Below, piece after piece: positions 10,887-15,518 of a stretch of 15,518 bases of DNA. How positions within the stretch are numbered: the first letter of the stretch is position 1; each line of letters opens with the position of its first letter. The notes beneath the pieces were generated by a model. It was not told the origin of the DNA. It saw only the letters and a program-made list of their open reading frames with translations, and did no database searches. This DNA comes from Moraxellaceae bacterium (GTDB taxonomy: Bacteria > Pseudomonadota > Gammaproteobacteria > Pseudomonadales > Ketobacteraceae), in NCBI GenBank assembly GCA_002402125.1, contig NVVG01000102.1, positions 1 to 15,518 of the forward strand. Direction: 5' to 3'. The translations under genes and the position numbers were made by a program.

Positions 10887-11024
10887 GTGTTTGAGTGCGG
10901 TTGGAAATCATACGATTTTACGGGAAAACCTCATGTTAAAGCGCGCGACTTTGTAAACGAACAAAACGAACAAAACGAACTTTCTGGTATTATGCCATTT
11001 CTTGTCGAACATCTTGTGATGTAG
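10887..11024 (+). CDS. Possible 45-codon small ORF with an internal NEQ repeat
   Basis: An open frame runs from GTG at 10887 to TAG at 11024 and encodes 45 residues. The 9-bp repeat in this region falls exactly in frame as NEQ-NEQ-NE, followed by LSGIMPFLVEHLVM. A near-perfect Shine-Dalgarno, GGAGGTGA, lies at 10864-10871 but is 15 bases from the GTG. An in-frame ATT at 10878 would be ideally spaced but is a very rare start codon. The frame is closed upstream by TGA at 10869. A stop-free run of this length is not improbable by chance, so I list it only as possible. Confidence 0.18.
   Translation: MFECGWKSYDFTGKPHVKARDFVNEQNEQNELSGIMPFLVEHLVM
10955..10981 (+). repeat. 9-bp tandem repeat, three units
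   Basis: AAACGAACA occurs at 10955 and 10964, and a third copy with the last base changed to T occurs at 10973, directly head to tail. It is 300 bases before the regulator gene and about 190 bases from leuS. Confidence 0.9.
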
Positions 11025-11181
11025 GGGGCTGTTAGATATTGCACAACTTACAGCTCTGCAGGGTTTCAGGTTTCGTTTGTATTTTTAAGTGAGTTGATTT
11101 TATTGAATGGGATGTTTTTGTAACCCCATGGTTTCGGTGCATTTTAAGTTATGTAAAACGATCATCTAATAGGAAAATATT

Positions 11182-11233
11182 CTTTTTGTTAGTATTGTTC
11201 GCATCCTACACTTTTTGTTACATGGTACAAAAA
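11182..11233 (+). promoter_or_regulatory. Direct repeats and palindrome upstream of the HTH gene
   Basis: CTTTTTGTTA occurs at 11182-11191 and again at 11211-11220. A related TTTTTGTAA is at 11115-11123. The second copy is also the left arm of an imperfect palindrome, TTTTTGT (11212-11218) with ACAAAAA (11227-11233). The site ends 21 bases before the start codon. MerR/BldC-type HTH proteins can bind repeated sites, so an autoregulatory operator is a reasonable guess. No good -35/-10 pair was found nearby. Confidence 0.35.
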
Positions 11234-11241
11234 CTATTGGT

Positions 11242-11247
11242 GGGGTG
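11242..11247 (+). promoter_or_regulatory. Ribosome binding site supporting a TTG start
   Basis: GGGGTG lies seven bases before TTG 11255. An in-frame TGA at 11246-11248 excludes any earlier start, and the next ATG (codon 14) would cut into the HTH. Confidence 0.7.
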
Positions 11248-11254
11248 ACATACT

Positions 11255-11941
11255 TTGAGCAATTGTTTTATAAGTACATCTGAAGTAGCAAGCATGCTCT
11301 CTGTATCTAGCGTTACGGTTCGTCGCTGGACAGATAGCGGGACATTGACCTGTACTAAAACCGCAGGAGGTCATCGGCGATACCAGCGCTCTCATGTTAA
11401 TGAGCTAATGCAGAGAATGGAGGATTCTCCGCCCAAACCAATTGACCCGATGGAAAAAACATTGTCTCCTGGGTCGCGTTTTTATCACGATATCAATATG
11501 GCTAACACCGTATTGAGGCTGAATTTGGCGATTTCTTCTTTGGTCGACACCATGACCGATGAAACTTGTCGAGTTGTCGATGCGATTGATGCAATCAAGT
11601 CACTAGCCGTCGAGAATTATGATGAGCCGAGGAGCCGCAATATGCATATTGCGGGTTATCTCAATACACTGGTTACGGCGCTGCAATATGAAGATGTTTT
11701 TTCCCAAAAGTTAGGGGCTGTCCAAGCGGCACTTGATGGTATTAATGTAACCTTTAGGCTTTACCTGTCACAATTTAACAAGGTAGAAAGCAGCCAGTTT
11801 ATTGATGAGTTCCAGCAGGGTAATAGAAGAGTCGATCGCGAAGCCATCTTTAGTTTTGTCAATAACATGTTGTCAGAAGGTATGCCAATACTTAGCTTTG
11901 AAAGAAAACAAACTGAAAAGGAAAATGTTTTAATTTTTTAG
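11255..11941 (+). CDS. MerR/BldC-type HTH protein with a CheZ-like helical domain
   Basis: I do not recognise a named gene. The 228-residue product starts with a winged-helix domain of the MerR/excisionase/BldC type: TSEVASMLSVSSVTVRRWTD (residues 8-27), then the wing GGHRRY (38-43) and HVNEL. A linker with several prolines (about 57-73) leads to a helical C-terminal domain (about 76-210). There, LVTALQYEDVFSQKL (139-153) contains D147-x3-Q151, the spacing of the catalytic D143 and Q147 of the CheY-phosphatase CheZ. The full ligand-binding domain of classical MerR proteins is absent. The start is TTG with GGGGTG upstream. The gene is opposite in strand to leuS and lnt and precedes a STAS gene by 172 bases. 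A DNA-binding protein that responds to, or acts on, a phosphorylated receiver is inference. Confidence 0.75.
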   Translation: MSNCFISTSEVASMLSVSSVTVRRWTDSGTLTCTKTAGGHRRYQRSHVNELMQRMEDSPPKPIDPMEKTLSPGSRFYHDINMANTVLRLNLAISSLVDTMTDETCRVVDAIDAIKSLAVENYDEPRSRNMHIAGYLNTLVTALQYEDVFSQKLGAVQAALDGINVTFRLYLSQFNKVESSQFIDEFQQGNRRVDREAIFSFVNNMLSEGMPILSFERKQTEKENVLIF

Positions 11942-12042
11942 CACCTTACAAGCTTGGTGATATAAGAATTGGCCGGGTAGCGTAACTGTCGAGGGGTAGG
12001 CAATAACTAAGCCTGCAAATACACAAAAATATTTTGAAGAAG

Positions 12043-12078
12043 AGGAGGTGCAAATTTGTGTGGCTGTTAAGTATGTAG
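12043..12078 (+). promoter_or_regulatory. Perfect Shine-Dalgarno with a minicistron before the STAS gene
   Basis: AGGAGGTG (12043-12050) is fully complementary to the 3' end of 16S rRNA, yet no long frame follows. GTG at 12058 opens a six-codon frame ending TAG at 12076-12078. TTG at 12056 opens a four-codon frame (MCGC) ending at 12070. The STAS start is 35 bases beyond the longer one and has only a weak site of its own. The rest of the 172-base gap contains a weak stem, GTAGGC/GCCTGC (11996-12016), and a TATAAC box at 12088-12093. Confidence 0.35.
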
Positions 12079-12113
12079 CCTCGTTTATATAACTGAAAAG
12101 TTGGATATATTCA

Positions 12114-12410
12114 ATGTTAGTAGAAAGTGTTATTTCAAAAGATAATGAGGAACTCGTTATTAAAATTACCGGAGATTTTAACTTCGATATGATGCAAGAT
12201 TTTAGGGCGTCATATATAAATACCGAAGTCTCATCTTATATCGTTGATTTACAATGCATCAATTTTAACAGTGCTGCCGCATTGGGTATGCTGTTTGGTA
12301 TGCGAAAAACGCTAGGTGAACTTGCTGATATTAGTATTATAAATTGCTCGCCGAAGGCCAAAAGCTTTCTTTTAATTTCTCGATTCAATGAATTATTTAC
12401 CATTAGATAG
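12114..12410 (+). CDS. Small STAS-domain protein (anti-anti-sigma-like)
   Basis: The 98-residue product is a single STAS domain. It has the opening strand VIKITGDFNFDMMQDFR (about 15-31), the central strand YIVDLQCINF (42-51), and the helix start ALGMLFGMR (56-64). In SpoIIAA-type proteins this turn reads DSSGLG, with a phosphorylatable serine. Here the aligned residues are S53-A54-A55-A56-L57-G58, so the acceptor serine is replaced by alanine. STAS proteins act as switches by binding kinases or anti-sigma factors, but no such partner is encoded in the window. The gene is AT-rich (about 33% G+C by hand count). The ATG at 12114 is limited upstream by a TAA at 12090 and has only a weak ribosome binding site. 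It probably works with the HTH gene upstream. Confidence 0.8.
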   Translation: MLVESVISKDNEELVIKITGDFNFDMMQDFRASYINTEVSSYIVDLQCINFNSAAALGMLFGMRKTLGELADISIINCSPKAKSFLLISRFNELFTIR

Positions 12411-12470
12411 TGCATTCAGTATTGCCAATTAAGATTGCTAAAGCGGGCTATTAATTTAGTACGATACATT

Positions 12471-12507
12471 AGAAAATTCTTTGGTTATTGGGTTATAAGA
12501 ATTTTCT
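12471..12507. repeat. Inverted repeat between the convergent STAS and lnt genes
   Basis: AGAAAATTCTT (12471-12481) is perfectly complementary to AAGAATTTTCT (12497-12507), an 11-bp stem with a 15-base loop. It is AT-rich and lacks a clean T run, so it is at best a weak terminator. It could also be a protein binding site. Confidence 0.6.
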
Positions 12508-12545
12508 TGCGGTGATGCCCCCATATTTATTCTTTGAATATCAGG

Positions 12546-14096
12546 TCATAACTGGCTAGCAAGTACCGGTTGTTTTTTTTGTAAGCGCCAGGCTAGGAAG
12601 CTGGAGATCACGATAATAAGTGCGGCGCCACCGAGGGGTGGCCAGTATCCATAATACGAATATGGCGTGTTTCCGCTTGAGCGTAGTATTTGACCTCTTA
12701 ACACACCTTCGACAAATTTAGGCAGCATTTTAACGGTGTTGCCTTTATGGTCGATAATGGCGGTGATCCCTGTGTTGGTTCCTCGCAACATGTATTTGCC
12801 GAGCTCTAGCGCTCGCATCCTAACCATTTCGAAATGCTGGTCTGGGCCCCAAGAGGTTCCAAACCAGGCGTCATTGGATACGGTTAACAGGAAGTCTGCG
12901 TCTTTACCCAATCTGCGTACCAGTTCCGGATAGAGCACTTCGTAGCAAATAAAAGGCGCTAGGGAATAGCCTTTGGCGGTTAGTATGGGTTGGTTATGTT
13001 TGCCGCGACTAAAGCTGGACAGCGGTAAGTCAAAGAAAGGTAGTGTTCCTCTGATGAGGCTCTCGAAGGGGATAAATTCACCAAAAGGCACCAGTTTTTG
13101 TTTGTGGTACATGCCTTCGCCAGCACCGGTTACAAATATAGAATTGTAATAAAAGTAGGATTCACCTTCTTGCTCCCAGGAAGGTACGCCGCTGATAATG
13201 GCTGTTTTGGTCGATCGACCTTTGATGTCGATGCGGGCAATAATTTCTTGGGCTTCATTGTGAAAAATGGGGTAGGCGGCTTCGGGCCAGAGGATGATGT
13301 CTTGCTCCCATTCGGTCTCCGTAAGTTGTAGATAGGTATCGATGATATTGTTACGTTCTAGTGGGTCCCATTTTTTTTCTTGCGGTATATTGCCCTGAAT
13401 GAGGCTGACGTTGAGTGGATCTTTTAATGTAATGGTGGTCCATTCTTGGGTTGCTAATGGATAGCTGCTGCCCCAGATAATAGCAACTACAGCAATGGCA
13501 AGTATTCGTTTGGTTGGGTGTTGCGCTGCGATTAATAGTAGGTAGGCTGATACCACGACAAGCCAGCTTATGCCGAGAACTCCAACAATCGGAGCGAACT
13601 GCTTGAGTGGGGCATCAATAAAAGCATAGCCTGCAAAGAGCCATGGGAATCCGCTTAGCAGTTCGATCTTTACCCATTCAAACAGAATCCATAAGCTGGC
13701 GAAAGCTATTAGCCCGAATCGATGTAGATGCAGCTTTTGATAGACCCATGCCTGAGCGCCGAATAATAATGCTAAGCCGCCGCTGAATATGAAGGTCATA
13801 ATTGCCGCGAGTGGCGCGGGCGTATTACCGTGGTAGTGAATGCTAACAAATACCCAGGAGACGCCGACACCGTAGAGACCGCAGCCATAGAGCCAGCCGC
13901 GTAACATTGCAGTTCGAGGCGTTTGCCCCTGTAATAGTAGGATAAATAATGCGATGGATAATATTGTTATCGGCCAAACGCCGATAGGGGCGAAACCCAG
14001 GGAATATAATGCTCCGGCAACAAGGCAAAGTGCGTTGCCCTTGTTGCCGGAGGTGATCGATAGGCGTATTTGGGCGGGGGTGTCGGTTGAATACAT
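12546..14096 (-). CDS. lnt: Apolipoprotein N-acyltransferase
   Basis: Lnt transfers the third acyl chain from phospholipid to the N-terminal cysteine of apolipoproteins in the inner membrane. The product has 516 residues (512 in E. coli). About six hydrophobic segments occupy residues 20-210. The periplasmic nitrilase-like domain (about 228-475) follows, and a final membrane helix lies near 485-505. The catalytic triad is visible: E272 in WPEAAYP, K332 in the segment before LVPFGEF, and C384 in PFICYEV. SNDAWFG and RALELGKYMLRGTN are further family blocks. It follows corC with a 24-base gap, the usual ybeY-corC-lnt order. LptE in this same window is one expected substrate. The ATG is preceded by TTAGGT. 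Confidence 0.97.
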   Translation of the reverse strand: MYSTDTPAQIRLSITSGNKGNALCLVAGALYSLGFAPIGVWPITILSIALFILLLQGQTPRTAMLRGWLYGCGLYGVGVSWVFVSIHYHGNTPAPLAAIMTFIFSGGLALLFGAQAWVYQKLHLHRFGLIAFASLWILFEWVKIELLSGFPWLFAGYAFIDAPLKQFAPIVGVLGISWLVVVSAYLLLIAAQHPTKRILAIAVVAIIWGSSYPLATQEWTTITLKDPLNVSLIQGNIPQEKKWDPLERNNIIDTYLQLTETEWEQDIILWPEAAYPIFHNEAQEIIARIDIKGRSTKTAIISGVPSWEQEGESYFYYNSIFVTGAGEGMYHKQKLVPFGEFIPFESLIRGTLPFFDLPLSSFSRGKHNQPILTAKGYSLAPFICYEVLYPELVRRLGKDADFLLTVSNDAWFGTSWGPDQHFEMVRMRALELGKYMLRGTNTGITAIIDHKGNTVKMLPKFVEGVLRGQILRSSGNTPYSYYGYWPPLGGAALIIVISSFLAWRLQKKQPVLASQL

Positions 14097-14120
14097 GGGG
14101 ACCTAAGATTAAGGTGTATG

Positions 14121-14963
14121 CTAGCTAAGCGGTGTGACTTCCAATAAGCGAATGGCTCGATTGTCGGCATTAAGCACCTTGAACGAGAAAGAGTCAACCT
14201 CGATGGTTTCGTCTCTCTCAGGTAGGCGGCCAAAGCAGCCGAGTACAATGCCACCGATAGTGTCGAATTCGCTATCGCTAAATGAGGCGTTAAAGTGTTC
14301 GTTAAAATCATCAATGGGGGTGACTGCTTTTACGATAAACTCTTTGGTCTTGCCTTGTTTTATCAGGTGTTCGTCATCAATATCATGCTCGTCTTCAATC
14401 TCCCCGACGATTTGTTCGAGTACATCTTCAATGGTTACTAGCCCTGACATGATGCCGTATTCATCGATGACAATAGCCATGTGCGTACGTGTTTCTCGGA
14501 ATTCTCTGAGTAATACATTCAGGCGTTTGCTTTCTGGGATGAAAGTGGTTGGGCGGATAAGATTTTTTAGTTGGGTTTTCTCCAGCTTTCCTGTTGCCGC
14601 TCGTGCTAATAAATCTTTTGCTAACAGGAGCCCTTCGATATCATCCTGAGTTTCACCATAGACTGGGAATCGGGAGTGAGTGGATTCAACAATGCGGTCT
14701 AAATATTCATCTGGCTTAGCATTGATAGAAATCATTACCGACTGGGTACGGGGGATCATTATCTCACGCACTTTCATGTCGGAAACCTGAAGCGCGCCCT
14801 GAATGATACCTAAGGCTTCGTGATCAAGTAACCCATTCTCTAACGCAGTATTGAGTATCTCTAATAGTTCTTTTCTGTTTTGCGGCTCCCCCGATAGAAA
14901 GTGGGATATTTTATCTAGAAATGTTTTTCCAGAGGAACCGTTTCGACTGTGTTCGTCGCTCAT
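14121..14963 (-). CDS. corC: CorC/YbeX family CBS-domain protein
   Basis: The 280-residue product is soluble and resembles E. coli YbeX (CorC, 292 residues). It has the N-terminal GEPQNRKELLEIL, then two CBS domains (about 68-190) with VREIMIPRTQ, THSRFPVYGE, VPESKRLNVLLREFR-like and HMAIVIDEYG blocks, and SGLVTIEDVLEQIVGEIEDE. The C-terminal transporter-associated domain (about 200-280) has FDTIGGIVLGCFGRLP. CorC has been linked to magnesium and cobalt efflux, and the ybeX gene also to ribosome metabolism; the exact activity is unsettled. CBS pairs usually bind adenine nucleotides. It sits between ybeY and lnt. The ATG at 14963 fits the E. coli start (MSD). No strong ribosome binding site is visible. 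Confidence 0.95.
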   Translation of the reverse strand: MSDEHSRNGSSGKTFLDKISHFLSGEPQNRKELLEILNTALENGLLDHEALGIIQGALQVSDMKVREIMIPRTQSVMISINAKPDEYLDRIVESTHSRFPVYGETQDDIEGLLLAKDLLARAATGKLEKTQLKNLIRPTTFIPESKRLNVLLREFRETRTHMAIVIDEYGIMSGLVTIEDVLEQIVGEIEDEHDIDDEHLIKQGKTKEFIVKAVTPIDDFNEHFNASFSDSEFDTIGGIVLGCFGRLPERDETIEVDSFSFKVLNADNRAIRLLEVTPLS

Positions 14964-15005
14964 TAGGGTATAAAAACCTTATGTTGATTAAAAGAATGCA
15001 TCCGG

Positions 15006-15518
15006 CTAAGTGTTGCTCAGCTGATCTTGGTAAGGATCAGGGAAACCGAGCTTGGCCATTGCGTTAACTTCAATTGCTTCCATTTCGTGGGCATCGTTGT
15101 CATCAATATGATCGAAACCTAATAGATGTAAAGTACCATGAATTGTTAGGTGTGCCCAATGACTCTGCGCAGTTTTGTGTTGCTCTTGGGCTTCTTTGTT
15201 TACCACGGAGGAACAGATGACAATATCCCCGAGCAAATTAACCTGTACGCCTTCGGGAGCCTCAAAGGGAAAGGACAGCACATTGGTGGCGTAGTCTTTG
15301 TTGCGGTAGGTTGAATTCAGCTGTTTCGCTTCGTCGTTGCTGACGACGCGTACGGTGATATCAAAAGCTGCCGAAGGCTGTGCGCTAGTATCTGTTGCCT
15401 GGCTGCTGGCACATGATATTGCTGTATTTATCCATTGCTGAAAGTCGGCTGCAGAGGCTGTCAGGTCGATGTTGTCTGGGTTTTGGAGGTCTAGCACGAC
15501 CTCTCTGGAGGGGGTGTC
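15006..15518 (-). CDS. ybeY: Endoribonuclease YbeY (5' end probably outside window)
   Basis: YbeY is a zinc-dependent RNase needed for 16S rRNA 3'-end maturation and ribosome quality control. The signature metal-binding motif [11 protein letters not shown] is present near the C-terminus, preceded by [14 protein letters not shown] and LGDIVIC, all family blocks. The first in-frame start-like codon in the window is GTG at 15497, which would give 163 residues. However, the frame stays open to the window edge, and homologues carry several residues before the VLDLQ segment (E. coli starts MSQVILDLQ). GAGG is only three bases before that GTG, too close for a normal ribosome binding site. The true start is therefore probably just outside. 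It leads the ybeY-corC-lnt run, with 42 bases to corC. Confidence 0.95.
   Translation of the reverse strand, partial: DTPSREVVLDLQNPDNIDLTASAADFQQWINTAISCASSQATDTSAQPSAAFDITVRVVSNDEAKQLNSTYRNKDYATNVLSFPFEAPEGVQVNLLGDIVICSSVVNKEAQEQHKTAQSHWAHLTIHGTLHLLGFDHIDDNDAHEMEAIEVNAMAKLGFPDPYQDQLSNT

Noticed and set aside
10887..10920. Leucine-rich leader peptide attenuator for leuS
   Set aside because: The short - strand frames upstream of leuS contain no run of leucine codons, and no terminator hairpin with a T tract precedes the gene.
11942..12042. Riboswitch in the HTH-STAS gap
   Set aside because: I compared it by eye with the c-di-GMP GEMM pattern and found no match. Only weak stems are present.
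13967..14314. 115-codon - strand frame bridging corC and lnt
   Set aside because: It overlaps the end of corC and the start of lnt in another frame; both are well-supported genes, so this is a shadow.
14134..14649. 171-codon open frame on the + strand
   Set aside because: It is entirely antisense to corC, is rich in Ser and Met as expected from a reverse-frame shadow, and shows no recognisable domain or ribosome binding site.

Overview
The window looks like chromosomal DNA of a gammaproteobacterium. The protein set, gene order and sequence similarity recalled from E. coli and Pseudomonas homologues fit this, and a marine Cellvibrionales-type genome is my best guess (inference, not tested). 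All protein assignments come from reading motifs, without database searches.

Left part, + strand (1-5550): the 3' part of infB, then rbfA, truB, rpsO and pnp. This is the conserved translation and RNA-processing cluster usually headed by nusA-infB. rbfA and truB both start with TTG, with one base between the rbfA stop and the preferred truB start. rpsO and pnp are separated by a strong Rho-independent terminator, followed by a pnp leader that holds an 18-bp tandem repeat. A second, symmetrical terminator closes pnp.

Middle (5550-6540): a monocistronic gene for a periplasmic START-domain protein with its own promoter-like sequence, a strong ribosome binding site and a terminator. It converges on the next block.

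Middle-right, - strand (6540-10769): leuS, lptE and holA in that transcriptional order. The leuS stop and lptE start share one base. The lptE-holA junction consists of five 14-bp tandem units that repeatedly recreate the holA start codon.

Accessory island (10770-12545): a 485-base leader region with a 9-bp triple repeat, then two + strand genes flanked by - strand housekeeping genes on both sides. The first encodes a MerR/BldC-type DNA-binding domain joined to a helical domain with a CheZ-like D-x3-Q motif. The second encodes a small STAS-domain protein whose usual phospho-serine position is alanine. This pair is the best candidate for an undescribed regulatory system here.

Right end, - strand (12546-15518): lnt, corC (ybeX) and ybeY, the usual ybeZ-ybeY-ybeX-lnt cluster. 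The 5' end of ybeY probably lies just beyond the window.

Taken together, the housekeeping genes cover translation initiation, ribosome and tRNA maturation, RNA decay, leucyl-tRNA synthesis, outer-membrane LPS and lipoprotein biogenesis, and the replication clamp loader. The unexplained material lies almost entirely between genes and in the HTH/STAS pair.
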